Of a stretch of DNA of 64,000 nucleotides, positions 55,217 to 63,892 are shown in pieces. A program made the position numbers and the translations under genes. The DNA comes from Bradyrhizobium algeriense (GTDB taxonomy: Bacteria; Pseudomonadota; Alphaproteobacteria; Rhizobiales; Xanthobacteraceae): positions 6,014,001 through 6,078,000 of the forward strand of contig NZ_JAZHRV010000001.1 of assembly GCF_036924595.1 (NCBI RefSeq), read 5' to 3'. A model generated the notes under the pieces. It saw only the letters and a program-made list of their open reading frames with translations, made no database searches and was not told where the DNA came from. Position 1 is the stretch's first letter. The number at the start of each line of letters is the position of its first letter.

Positions 55217-56359
55217 ATGACCGAACGTATTCAGGAATTCCTGCGCAACCGCCGCAGCGAGGGCCAGGACACCGAGCCGTGCCTCGTGGTCGACCTCGAA
55301 GTCGTGCGCGACAATTACCAGACCTTCGCGAAGGCCTTGCCGGACAGCCGCGTGTTCTACGCGGTGAAGGCAAACCCGGCGCCGGAAGTGCTGTCGCTTT
55401 TGGCCTCGATGGGCTCGTGCTTCGACACGGCTACCGTCGCCGAGATCGAAATGGCGCTGGCTGCCGGTGCGACGGCTGACCGCATCTCCTATGGCAATAC
55501 GATCAAGAAGGAGCGCGACATCGCGCGCGCCTTCGCGCTCGGCATTCGCCTGTTCGCGGTCGACTGCGCTGCAGAGGTCGAAAAGGTCGCTCGTGCCGCC
55601 CCCGGCGCCAAGGTGTTCTGCCGCATTCTCTATGACTGCGCAGGCGCCGAGTGGCCGCTGTCGCGCAAGTTCGGCTGCGATCCGGAGATGGCGGTCGAGG
55701 TGCTCGACCTCGCCAAGCGCCTGGGCCTGGAGCCGTGCGGCATCTCGTTCCATGTCGGCTCGCAGCAGCGCAAGGTGAAGGCGTGGGACCGCGCGCTGGC
55801 GATGGCCTCGACGGTGTTCCGGGACTGCGCCGAGCGCGGGATCAACCTGTCCATGGTCAACATGGGCGGCGGCTTCCCGACCAAATACCTCAAGGACGTT
55901 CCTCCGGTCCTGCAATATGGCCGGTCGATCTTCCGTGCGCTGCGCAAGCATTTCGGCAACCAGATCCCGGAGACCATCATCGAGCCGGGCCGCGGCATGG
56001 TCGGAAATGCGGGCGTCATCGAGACCGAAGTCGTCCTGATCTCCAGGAAGAGCGACGAGGACGAGGTGCGCTGGGTGTATCTCGACATCGGCAAGTTCGG
56101 CGGTCTCGCCGAGACGATGGACGAGTCGATCCGCTACGCCATCCGCACGCCGCATGACGGCGCGGACATGACGCCGTGCGTGCTCGCGGGTCCCACCTGC
56201 GATAGCGCCGACGTGCTGTACGAGAAGCTGCCGTATCCGCTCCCGGTGACGCTCGAGATCGGCGACAAGCTGCTGATCGAAGGCACCGGGGCGTACACGT
56301 CGACCTACTCGTCGGTGGCGTTTAACGGCATCCCGCCGCTGCGGACCTACCACATCTAA
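55217..56359 (+). CDS. Ornithine/lysine decarboxylase, PLP fold type III
   Basis: 380 aa from ATG 55217, chosen over ATG 55163 because TTGGAGGGTGCT precedes it. The PLP lysine is K51 in FYAVKANPAPE; GISFHVGSQ, EPGRGMVGNAG and the catalytic GPTCDSADVLYE (Cys and Asp from the partner subunit) follow. This is the eukaryotic-like ornithine/lysine decarboxylase branch, which forms putrescine (or cadaverine). Its mRNA carries the speF-like leader, and homospermidine synthase lies 1.4 kb downstream, so ornithine to putrescine is the likely reaction. Cytoplasmic dimer. Confidence 0.92.
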   Translation: MTERIQEFLRNRRSEGQDTEPCLVVDLEVVRDNYQTFAKALPDSRVFYAVKANPAPEVLSLLASMGSCFDTATVAEIEMALAAGATADRISYGNTIKKERDIARAFALGIRLFAVDCAAEVEKVARAAPGAKVFCRILYDCAGAEWPLSRKFGCDPEMAVEVLDLAKRLGLEPCGISFHVGSQQRKVKAWDRALAMASTVFRDCAERGINLSMVNMGGGFPTKYLKDVPPVLQYGRSIFRALRKHFGNQIPETIIEPGRGMVGNAGVIETEVVLISRKSDEDEVRWVYLDIGKFGGLAETMDESIRYAIRTPHDGADMTPCVLAGPTCDSADVLYEKLPYPLPVTLEIGDKLLIEGTGAYTSTYSSVAFNGIPPLRTYHI

Positions 56360-56385
56360 ACAGCCTCGTTTGAGGCTCGAATAAC

Positions 56386-56407
56386 GGGAGCCGGTGCGCC
56401 GGCTCCC
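56386..56407 (+). terminator. Hairpin after ornithine decarboxylase
   Basis: GGGAGCCGG/CCGGCTCCC perfect nine-base stem with TGCG loop, 26 bases after the stop. No T-run follows, so termination would be inefficient or Rho-assisted and some readthrough into the GNAT gene is likely. Confidence 0.4.
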
Positions 56408-56480
56408 TCCCCGTCATTTGCCGATTTTCTGACAACGCTTGGCGCGGCATACAGCCGTTGCGAGCGGGGACTGACGTGTC

Positions 56481-57080
56481 ATGACTGCTTTGCGGAAGAC
56501 CACTGCTGCCCTCATCTCCGATGCCGCTCCATTCGCGATCCGTGCGGAGCGGGCCTCGGACGTCGCCGCGCGTGAAGCGCTGCTGGATGCCTGCTTTGGC
56601 GACAACCGCCATACGCGCACCTGCCAGCGCCTGCGCGACGGACGCGCGCCCGCCGAAGGCCTTGCCTTGTCGGCCGTGCGCCAGGGCCGGGTGATCGGGT
56701 CTGTGCGGTTGTGGCACGTCAGCGCCGGGGGCATCCCGGCGCTCATGCTCGGCCCGCTGGCGGTGGAGGCATCCTCCCGTCAGCTCGGCGTCGGGGCTGC
56801 GCTGATGGACCACGCGCTCGCGGCGGCGAAGGCGCGTGGCCATCGCGCGGTAATTTTGCTGGGCGATGAGCCCTATTACGCCCGCTTCGGCTTCTCGGCC
56901 GCCAAGACCGGCGAGCTGCGGCTGCCGGGCGCATTCGAGCGCGACCGGCTGCTCGGCCTGGAGCTGTGTGAGGGCGCGCTCGATAGCGCCTGGGGCATGA
57001 TCGCCGCGACTGGCGCGCCGCTGCCTAAACCCAAGGCAGGCCGCGCCAGGAAGTCGCTGCTCGTGCCGCGCGTGGCTTGA
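56481..57080 (+). CDS. GNAT-family N-acetyltransferase
   Basis: 199 aa. The GNAT core lies at about 18-165: ALSAVRQGRVIGSVRLWHV (strands 2-3), MLGPLAVEASSRQLGVGAALMDHAL (strand 4 with the R/Q-x-x-G-x-G/A acetyl-CoA motif) and ILLGDEPYYARFGFSAA. It belongs to the YhbS-like group. Its place between ornithine decarboxylase and homospermidine synthase would fit polyamine acetylation, but the substrate cannot be read from the sequence. Confidence 0.85.
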   Translation: MTALRKTTAALISDAAPFAIRAERASDVAAREALLDACFGDNRHTRTCQRLRDGRAPAEGLALSAVRQGRVIGSVRLWHVSAGGIPALMLGPLAVEASSRQLGVGAALMDHALAAAKARGHRAVILLGDEPYYARFGFSAAKTGELRLPGAFERDRLLGLELCEGALDSAWGMIAATGAPLPKPKAGRARKSLLVPRVA

Positions 57081-57084
57081 TGCC

Positions 57085-57258
57085 ATGCCGGAGAACCCTC
57101 TTCCCAAGCCGAGCGCCGGCGCCCGCCCACGCTTCCGCAGCGTCATCACCACGGTGCTCCTGATCGTGATCTCGGTCCTGATCGTGCGGGACTTCCTGGT
57201 GCGCCGTTGGGGCGGCTCCGCGCCCCCGGCCTCCGACGTTGTCAGGCCATCCCGCTAG
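57085..57258 (+). CDS. 57-aa single-helix membrane protein
   Basis: The ATG at 57085 is four bases after the GNAT stop. The protein has a polar, Pro/Arg-rich N-terminus (MPENPLPKPSAGARPRFR), one hydrophobic helix VITTVLLIVISVLIVRDFLV (about 20-39) and a short basic/Pro tail. Inside-positive charge suggests N-terminus in the cytoplasm. It is too short for automatic calls but is in a same-strand gene chain with good composition. Function unknown. Confidence 0.6.
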   Translation: MPENPLPKPSAGARPRFRSVITTVLLIVISVLIVRDFLVRRWGGSAPPASDVVRPSR

Positions 57259-57352
57259 GCCCGCGAGGGGTTGCGCGCACGGGCGAAAAGCCCTTAAACC
57301 GCGCCAACCCCCGCCCGGATCATCCCCAGTCCTTCCCATGATCGAGGTTCCG

Positions 57353-57742
57353 ATGCCCCGTCGCCTGATCTCCACCGGCTCGCCCCTTGAGAAGACCGTC
57401 GGCTACAGCCGCGCCGTCATCGACGGCGACTTCGCCTTCGTCGCCGGCACCACCGGCTACGATTACGCCACCATGACGATGCCGGCGGATGTCACGAGCC
57501 AGTCACGGAACTGCTTCAGGACCATCGAGGCCGCCCTGAAAGAGGGCGGCTTCGCGATGGCCGATATCGTCCGCGCGACCTACTACGTCACTGACGCCAA
57601 GGACGTGGATGCCCACTTCGCCGTCTGTGGTGAAGTTCTTGGCGACATTCGCCCCGCGGCGACGTTGCTGATCGTCGTTGGCCTCGCAAGACCCGAGATG
57701 AAGGTCGAGATTGAAGTCACCGCGAAGCGCCGCACCGCCTGA
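57353..57742 (+). CDS. RidA (YjgF/UK114) family protein
   Basis: 129 aa from ATG 57353 (GAGGTTCCG upstream; ATG 57338 is possible). Family features: GSPLEKTVGYSRAVIDGDFAFVAGTTGYD, QSRNCFRTIEAALKEGGFAMADIVRATYYV, and the C-terminal RPAATLLIVVGLARPEMKVEIEVTA with the conserved Arg and Glu. RidA proteins hydrolyse reactive enamine/imine intermediates and protect PLP enzymes. Located between a PLP decarboxylase and an enzyme that works through imines, which suits that role. Start of hss follows after 42 bases. Confidence 0.9.
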   Translation: MPRRLISTGSPLEKTVGYSRAVIDGDFAFVAGTTGYDYATMTMPADVTSQSRNCFRTIEAALKEGGFAMADIVRATYYVTDAKDVDAHFAVCGEVLGDIRPAATLLIVVGLARPEMKVEIEVTAKRRTA

Positions 57743-57784
57743 TCCCACCTTCACGACAGATCGTATTTTTCCGGAGACCCACTT

Positions 57785-59215
57785 ATGAGCCCGTCCGCGC
57801 AAATCCATGCGAAAATTTCCGGCCCCATTGTCATGATCGGCTTCGGCTCGATCGGCAAAGGCACGCTGCCCCTGATCGAACGCCACTTCGATTATGACAA
57901 GTCGCGCTTTGTGATCATCGACCCGCATGAGGATGGCGAGCTCGCCAGGCAGCACGGCGTGCGCTTCATCAAGGAGGGCATCACCCGCGAGAACTACCGC
58001 GAGGTGCTGGTGCCGCTGCTCACCGCAGGCGGCGGCCAGGGCTTTTGCGTCAACCTTTCGGTCGATACTTCGTCGGTCGACATCATGACGCTGTGCCGCG
58101 AGATCGGCGCGCTCTACATCGACACCGTCGTGGAGCCGTGGCTCGGCTTCTATTTCGACAAGAACATCGGCCCCGAGAAGCGCTCCAACTACGCGCTGCG
58201 CGAGACGCTCTTGGCGGCCAAGCACAAGAGCCCTGGCGGAACCACGGCGGTTTCCACCTGCGGCGCCAATCCCGGCATGGTGTCGTGGTTCGTCAAGCAG
58301 GCGCTGCTCGACATCGCCCGCGACACGGGCGTTGAGGTCAACGAGCCGAAGAGCCGCGAAGGCTGGGGCCAGCTCGCGCACAAGCTCGGCGTCAAGGGCA
58401 TTCATATCGCCGAGCGCGACACCCAGCGCTCGAAGAAGCCGAAGCCGATGAACGTGTTCGTCAACACCTGGTCGGTTGAAGGCTTTGTTTCCGAGGGCAT
58501 GCAGCCGGCCGAACTCGGCTGGGGCACGCACGAGACGTGGATGCCGGAGAACGGCCGGGCGCACACCGAGGGCTGTGGGGCAGCTATCTATCTGCTGCAG
58601 CCCGGCGCCAACACGCGCGTGCGGTCCTGGTGTCCGACGCCGGGCGCGCAATATGGCTTCCTCGTCACCCATAACGAGTCGATCTCGATCGCGGACTATT
58701 TCACCGTGCGCGACGGGTCGAAGGTGGTCTACCGCCCGACCTGCCACTACGCTTATCACCCGGCCAACGACGCCGTGCTGTCGCTGCACGAGATTTTCGG
58801 CGCGACCGGCAAGATGCAGCCCTCGTGGCACATCCTGGATGAGAACGAGATCGAGGACGGCATCGACGAGCTCGGCGTGCTGGTCTACGGCCACGGCAAG
58901 AACGCCTATTGGTACGGCTCGCAGCTCTCGATCGAGGAAACCCGGCGCATCTGCCCCTACCAGAACGCCACCGGCATGCAGGTGTCGTCAGCGGTGCTCG
59001 CCGGCATGGTGTGGGCGCTGGAGAATCCCGAAGCAGGAATCGTCGAGGCCGACGAGATGGATTTCCGCCGCTGCCTCGAAATCCAAATGCCGTATCTCGG
59101 CCCGGTGAAGGGTTTTTACACCGACTGGACGCCGCTGTCGGACCGGCCAGGACTATTCCCGGAAGACATCGACACGTCGGATCCCTGGCAATTCCGCAAC
59201 GTGCTGGTGCGGTAA
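57785..59215 (+). CDS. hss: Homospermidine synthase
   Basis: 476 aa. NAD-binding Rossmann motif VMIGFGSIGKGTLPL (about 16-30), then DPHEDGE, VEPWLGFYFDKN, STCGANPGMVSWFVKQAL and a catalytic region with PTPGAQYGFLVTHNESISIADYF. The length and sequence match alphaproteobacterial homospermidine synthase, which joins two putrescines (or spermidine plus putrescine) to give sym-homospermidine, the main polyamine of rhizobia. CCGGAGACCCACTT gives the ribosome site. It closes the ornithine-to-homospermidine route with the decarboxylase upstream. Cytoplasmic. Confidence 0.95.
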   Translation: MSPSAQIHAKISGPIVMIGFGSIGKGTLPLIERHFDYDKSRFVIIDPHEDGELARQHGVRFIKEGITRENYREVLVPLLTAGGGQGFCVNLSVDTSSVDIMTLCREIGALYIDTVVEPWLGFYFDKNIGPEKRSNYALRETLLAAKHKSPGGTTAVSTCGANPGMVSWFVKQALLDIARDTGVEVNEPKSREGWGQLAHKLGVKGIHIAERDTQRSKKPKPMNVFVNTWSVEGFVSEGMQPAELGWGTHETWMPENGRAHTEGCGAAIYLLQPGANTRVRSWCPTPGAQYGFLVTHNESISIADYFTVRDGSKVVYRPTCHYAYHPANDAVLSLHEIFGATGKMQPSWHILDENEIEDGIDELGVLVYGHGKNAYWYGSQLSIEETRRICPYQNATGMQVSSAVLAGMVWALENPEAGIVEADEMDFRRCLEIQMPYLGPVKGFYTDWTPLSDRPGLFPEDIDTSDPWQFRNVLVR

Positions 59216-59440
59216 CCGCGCCGACACGGCATAGCCAGAGAGGGCACGCGGTCCCGGCGGTTCTCGCTGCAGTGCACAGCTGCGGCTCGAATCCGGGCGT
59301 AGAACTACGCAAGGGAACCTCGAGACCGCGTAACACTCGATTAATTCAATCGCGCCATCCTGAAAGGGTAATTTTCTGCGAGGGCCCAGGGCCGTCGCCC
59401 GCAGCTTTATGAGCGAGGGCTCCCGGTTGGAGCGACCAAC

Positions 59441-59662
59441 ATGCGCGTCATTCTTGCCATCGTCCTGGCGGCCGCGGCCCTGGCTGCGTGCACGCCTGAG
59501 AGCAGCAACGACGTCACGGGCTCGATCGACAACTGCGTCCGCAAGCTTTACAGCCAGTACAATCCCAAGGACAAGAAACAGTGCGTCGCGGTGTGCATCG
59601 CCTGCGAGCGCGGCGTGACCACGACCTGCTCGACCGCCTGCACGCTGAGGGGCGCGCAGTAA
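59441..59662 (+). CDS. Small Cys-rich lipoprotein
   Basis: 73 aa. The signal peptide ends in the lipobox LAAC (Cys17), so it should be anchored in the envelope. The 57-residue mature part has six further Cys in NCVRK ... KQCVAVCIACERGVTTTCSTAC, probably disulphide-bonded or metal-binding. I do not recognise a named family. It is flanked by a 225-base promoter region upstream and convergent acetoacetate decarboxylase-like gene downstream. Confidence 0.75.
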   Translation: MRVILAIVLAAAALAACTPESSNDVTGSIDNCVRKLYSQYNPKDKKQCVAVCIACERGVTTTCSTACTLRGAQ

Positions 59663-59682
59663 GCGCGGGCAAATGCCCGTGC

Positions 59683-60423
59683 TCACTTCGTCATATAGTC
59701 GAACGCCACCGTGCCTAGCCCCAGCGTCAGGTCCGCCTTGAAATGCAGCGCGGAGACCACTTCGCGCACCGGCAGCCGTGCCACGTCAGCGAGCGCGTGC
59801 GGAAACAGGCCGAGCGCGGCGGGACCGGTCCATGCTTCCTTCAGCGTGATGTCTTCCAGATAATAGCGCACCAGTTCGCAGATCCGCGGGCTGCCGTCGA
59901 CATGCGGGATGATCTTCAGCATGAAGTTCGGCGCCTTCATCGCCTCTAGCACCGCGTCGTGATCGACCGGGCGGTGCTTGTAGCCCATGGTCGCGGAGGC
60001 GCACAGCACCGAGCCGTAGTGCAAGGTGCCGACCAGCACGTCGCTCTCGACGGCGATCTTCGGCGAAGCCAGTTTCTTCGGAAAGCCCCAGAGCTCGCGG
60101 CCGCCGGCGATCGGTCCCTCGTCGTCCAGATACATCGAATGAACGTAGACGCCCTCCTCGCCCTTGAAGCGGACCGGGATCACCTGCCCGGTTTCGGTGT
60201 AATCGCCGAAGCCGGTTGAGTCGGGCATCCGGATAAATTCGTATTTGACGACGGGCTCCGTCGCCTCAAGCGGCTCGGGCACCACGGCGGCGAGCGCATC
60301 GGGGTCGGTGCGATAGGTGATGATGAAATATTCGCGGTTGAAGAAACGATACGGCCCCGGCGGGAACGACGGGTTGGTCAGCGGCATCGAATAGGCGGTT
60401 CGCCTGACGTCATCGATCTTCAT
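59683..60423 (-). CDS. adc: Acetoacetate decarboxylase
   Basis: 246 aa from ATG 60421-60423 with GAGGCAAGCG upstream; ATG 60435 is a longer option. The Schiff-base lysine pair K116-K117 in [12 protein letters not shown] is the family active site, with E-x-x-x-Y region GGRELWG before it and [29 protein letters not shown] at the start. It converts acetoacetate to acetone and CO2, or a related beta-keto acid in the wider family. It is convergent with the lipoprotein gene. No ketone-body genes are adjacent. Confidence 0.92.
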   Translation of the reverse strand: MKIDDVRRTAYSMPLTNPSFPPGPYRFFNREYFIITYRTDPDALAAVVPEPLEATEPVVKYEFIRMPDSTGFGDYTETGQVIPVRFKGEEGVYVHSMYLDDEGPIAGGRELWGFPKKLASPKIAVESDVLVGTLHYGSVLCASATMGYKHRPVDHDAVLEAMKAPNFMLKIIPHVDGSPRICELVRYYLEDITLKEAWTGPAALGLFPHALADVARLPVREVVSALHFKADLTLGLGTVAFDYMTK

Positions 60424-60544
60424 CGCTTGCCTCATCTGTCATCTGCACGGACACGATGACAGATTATGGGGCAGCCAACGGCAACAGGCGAGGCTGTAAA
60501 ACCGGCAGAACGGTGCAGACACCGTCACGATGCCGTCATTTCCC

Positions 60545-61282
60545 TCAGACGACGCCGCCGAGATAGAGCCGCTTGACGATGTCGTTGGCCTTCAACTCGT
60601 CGACCGACTGCGCCGCTACCGCGATCTCGCCATGGACGATGATGTAGCCGCGGTCGGCGATCCGGATCGCCTGGTTGAAATTCTGCTCCGCCATCAGCAC
60701 CGTAAGTCCGACGCGCTGCTTGAGCTCGCCGATCTTGGTAATCGTCTGCGACACCAATAGCGGCGACAGCCCGACCGAGGGCTCGTCGATCAGCAGCAGG
60801 CGCGGCGAGGACATCAGCGCGCGCGCAATCGCGAGCATCTGCTGCTGTCCGCCGGACATGGTGCCGGCGAGCTGGTTGCGGCGCTCCTTCAGGGCCGGAA
60901 AAGTCTCGAATGCCAGCGCGAGATTTTGCCGGATGGCGCCGCGGGCCAATTTGCGGAAAGCGCCCAGCATCAGGTTTTCCGTCACCGTCAGCTTGGGAAA
61001 CAGCCGCCGTCCCTCCGGCACCAGCGCCACGCCGAGATCGACGATCATCTCGGGCGAGAGTTTGGTCAGATCGTGCACCTGCCCGTCGATCGAAAGCGAC
61101 AGCCGGCCATGGTCCGGGCGGACCAGGCCCATGATGCACTTCATCAGCGTGCTCTTGCCGTTGCCGTTGGTGCCGAGCAAGGCGACGGTCTCGCCGGCCT
61201 CGACATGGAGCGTCACGCCGCGCAGCGCCTTGACGGCGCCGTAGCCGGCATCGAGGCCCTCGATGGCAAGGCTAAGTGCCAA
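60545..61282 (-). CDS. livF: Branched-chain amino acid-type ABC transporter ATPase LivF
   Basis: 245 aa from TTG 61280-61282; AGGAGG lies six bases upstream and no ATG is available before the Walker A motif, so TTG is the probable start. GTNGNGKST (Walker A), TMSGGQQQMLAIARAL (signature), LLLIDEP (Walker B) and LMAEQN (LivF-type switch region) are all intact. It overlaps the end of livG by 11 bases. Last gene of the liv operon; it energises uptake of amino acids or related compounds such as amides or aromatic acids. Confidence 0.93.
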   Translation of the reverse strand: MALSLAIEGLDAGYGAVKALRGVTLHVEAGETVALLGTNGNGKSTLMKCIMGLVRPDHGRLSLSIDGQVHDLTKLSPEMIVDLGVALVPEGRRLFPKLTVTENLMLGAFRKLARGAIRQNLALAFETFPALKERRNQLAGTMSGGQQQMLAIARALMSSPRLLLIDEPSVGLSPLLVSQTITKIGELKQRVGLTVLMAEQNFNQAIRIADRGYIIVHGEIAVAAQSVDELKANDIVKRLYLGGVV

Positions 61283-62010
61283 GATAGGCCTCCTGCACCC
61301 GCTTGTTGGCCATCACTTCGGCCGGCGCGCCGATCGCGATGATCTTTCCGGCATCGAGGCACATCACCCGCTCCGAGAAGCGCATCACCGCCTGCATGAT
61401 GTGCTCGATCATGATGATGGTGATGTCCTCCTCGCCGAGGCTGATCAGGAGATCCAGCACCTCGTCGACCTCGGAAGAGGACAGCCCCGCCATGGCCTCG
61501 TCCGAAATCAAAAGTTTTGGCCGCACCGCCATCGCGCGCGCGAGCTCCATCTTGCGTAATTCCACCTGGCTCAGCGTATCGGTCGGCGCGCCGGCCTTGG
61601 CGGCAAGGCCCATCCGCGTCAGGATCGACATGGCTATGTCTTCCTCCGGCAGGCTCGAACCGACGGTGGCAAAATCGAGCCCGACCATGAGGTTTTCGAG
61701 CACCGTCATGCTCTTGAACGGCCGCGGAATCTGGAAGCTGCGGGCGATGCCGCGGCGCGCGCGTAAGTGCGGCGGCAATTGGGTGATGTCCTCGCCGCAG
61801 AACACCACGCTGCCGGTCTGCGGACGCAGCGCGCCGGAAATGCAGTTGATCAGCGTGGTCTTGCCGGAGCCGTTCGGCCCGATCAGGCCGAAGCGTTCGC
61901 CTTTCCTGATATCGACACTGATATTGTCGAGCGCGGTGAAGCCGCCGAAGGTCTTGGTAAGGGTTCCGACCTGCAGCAGGGGGCGCGTCCGGCGCGGCGG
62001 GTACCGTCAT
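61272..62010 (-). CDS. livG: Branched-chain amino acid-type ABC transporter ATPase LivG, apparent frameshift
   Basis: The ATG at 62008-62010 overlaps the livM stop (ATGA), the normal coupled start. Its frame (MTVPAAPDAPP...) loses homology after a run of five C (61979-61983 on the other strand as G). From there the other frame continues LLQVGTLTKTFGGFTALDNI, Walker A IGPNGSGKTT, signature LSQVELRKMELARAM and Walker B LLISDEAMAGL to the stop at 61272. Removing one C restores a 245-aa LivG. So the gene is either frameshifted by one base or the sequence has a homopolymer error. Only 178 aa, without Walker A, is readable from an in-frame GTG. Confidence 0.8.
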
Positions 62011-62972
62011 GGCTTGCCTCCCGCGCGCAGACGATAGCGCGGCCGCAGCAGCCCGATGATGCCCTTGGGCGCGCCGACCACAAACAGCACCAGCATGATG
62101 CCGAGCACCAGCACGTTGACTTCCGAGGAGATGGTCACGGCGAGAAGCTGCTGCGTCGATCCGAGCAGGATGGCGCCGAGCACCGGGCCGATCCAGTGGG
62201 CGGTTCCGCCGATCAGCGCCATCGCCAGCGCCGACACCGAGTAGCTCAAATTGAATGCCGATGAGGGATCGGCATATTGCAGATACATGGCCGCCGGCGC
62301 TCCGGCCGCGGAAATCAGCGCGCCCGATATCATGCAGGCGACCAGTTTCAGCTTCAGGGTCGGCACGCCCGTGCATTCGGCGGCGAGTTCGTCGTCCCTC
62401 AGCGCCTGCAGGCCGCGGCCGATCCGGGAATTCTGGATGTAGCGCGCGATCGAAACGGCAATGACGACCAAGAGCGCCTGCACGAAAAACAGCATCTTCA
62501 CATAACTGTCGAACGGCGCCATCACCGGCGGTCGCTGCAACTGGATGCCGGCCGCACCGCCGACGAACCGCCAGTTCATCACGAAGGTTTCGATGATGAT
62601 CGCCAGCGCAATGGTCGCGATCGAGAAAAAGATTCCCCGCATCCGCAGGGTCAGGAGACCGACCCCAAAGCCAAGCAGCATTCCGATAACAGCGGCAGCG
62701 CCGATCTGCACCACCAGCGGCGCGCCCGTCGCCTTGAACAAGGCGACCGCCGTGTAGACGCCGACGCCGAAAAAGGCGTTGGTGCCGAAATTGACGTAGC
62801 CGGCATAGCCGCCGAGGATGCTCCAGGCGACCGCGAGCGCGATGAACTGCAGGATGACGTAGCCGGCGAAAAACGGATATTCGTTGCGGACGATCTGGGT
62901 CATCGAAAGCACGGCGACGAGGAAGACGGCCACGCCCGCGCAGAATACGATGGTGTTGCGGTGCTTCGTCAT
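62007..62972 (-). CDS. livM: Branched-chain amino acid-type ABC permease LivM
   Basis: 321 aa with about nine membrane helices. The LivM signature region AGYVNFGTNAFFGVGVYTAVAL (about 57-78) and the cytoplasmic coupling loop IGRGLQALRDDELAAECTGVPTLKLK are clear. The start ATG overlaps the livH stop (ATGA) and its own stop overlaps the livG start, so the operon is translationally coupled. With LivH it forms the channel of a high-affinity importer. Confidence 0.93.
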   Translation of the reverse strand: MTKHRNTIVFCAGVAVFLVAVLSMTQIVRNEYPFFAGYVILQFIALAVAWSILGGYAGYVNFGTNAFFGVGVYTAVALFKATGAPLVVQIGAAAVIGMLLGFGVGLLTLRMRGIFFSIATIALAIIIETFVMNWRFVGGAAGIQLQRPPVMAPFDSYVKMLFFVQALLVVIAVSIARYIQNSRIGRGLQALRDDELAAECTGVPTLKLKLVACMISGALISAAGAPAAMYLQYADPSSAFNLSYSVSALAMALIGGTAHWIGPVLGAILLGSTQQLLAVTISSEVNVLVLGIMLVLFVVGAPKGIIGLLRPRYRLRAGGKP

Positions 62973-63844
62973 CGGCCGAGCAGACCTTGCGGCCGGACGG
63001 CGAGCACGCCGAGCAGCATCGCGAACGAGATCGCCGGCGCCCAGGAAGCGCCGAACATCGTCAGCACGATCGATTCGGCGACGCCGAGGATGATGGCGGC
63101 GATCAGCGTGCCGCTGATGCTGCCGAGTCCGGCCATGACGACGACGCAGAAGGTCCGCCCGATATAGGCGCGGTCGAGCGTCGGCTCTACGGGAGCAACG
63201 ATGATCAGGAGCGCGCCGGCGATCCCGAGCACGGCGGTAGCGATGCCGAAGGCAAATTGCTTGATACGGACCGGATTGGCGCCCATCAGCCGCAGCGCCT
63301 CCTCGTCCTGCGCGACGGCACGGATCGCGCGGCCCATGAAGGTTTTCGACAGATACACCGCCAGCAGCACCGTCAGCGCCAGAGCGACCGCGAACGCGAC
63401 GAGTTGCCGGATCGGGATCCGAAACTCGCCGAACCGCCAGGACTTGCCGATATAGGTCGCCGAGACCGAGCGCTGGTCGACGCCGAACTGAAGGATGATC
63501 AGCACCTCGATGATGAAGGCGATGCCGAAGAAAAACGCGATGCCGCGCACGCCTGCGTCGCTGCCGCGCCGCTCGAAGGTCTCGTAATAAACGCGGTAGG
63601 CGAGCAGGCCGAACAGGAAAAACAGCGGCGTGATGGCGAGCCCCGCCAGCAACGGATCGATGTCGTAGCTTTCGTTGAGCTGGTACACGCCGTAGGAGGC
63701 GAGCACCAGGAATGCCGGATGCGCGACATGGGGAACGTCGAGCAGTCCGAACGAGACGGACAGCCCGACGCTGACGGCTGCATAGAAGCAGCCGAGCAGC
63801 ACCCCAAGCACGACAGCACCTAGCAGCAGGTCCATCGAAAACAA
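62969..63844 (-). CDS. livH: Branched-chain amino acid-type ABC permease LivH
   Basis: 291 aa from TTG 63842-63844. The ribosome site AAGGGGGATC is seven bases before the TTG but 16 before the ATG at 63835, so the TTG is favoured; MDLLLGAVV is the alternative start. About eight membrane helices, with the LivH opening GAVVLGVLLGCFYAAVSVGLSVSFGLLDVPHVAHPAF and the coupling loop GRAIRAVAQDEEALRLMGANPVRIKQFAF. Forms the transmembrane channel with LivM. Confidence 0.92.
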   Translation of the reverse strand: MFSMDLLLGAVVLGVLLGCFYAAVSVGLSVSFGLLDVPHVAHPAFLVLASYGVYQLNESYDIDPLLAGLAITPLFFLFGLLAYRVYYETFERRGSDAGVRGIAFFFGIAFIIEVLIILQFGVDQRSVSATYIGKSWRFGEFRIPIRQLVAFAVALALTVLLAVYLSKTFMGRAIRAVAQDEEALRLMGANPVRIKQFAFGIATAVLGIAGALLIIVAPVEPTLDRAYIGRTFCVVVMAGLGSISGTLIAAIILGVAESIVLTMFGASWAPAISFAMLLGVLAVRPQGLLGR

Positions 63845-63892
63845 TTCAGATCCCCCTTGGCCCGTTCTGGACCGGAAAAAAAGGCCGCTAGC

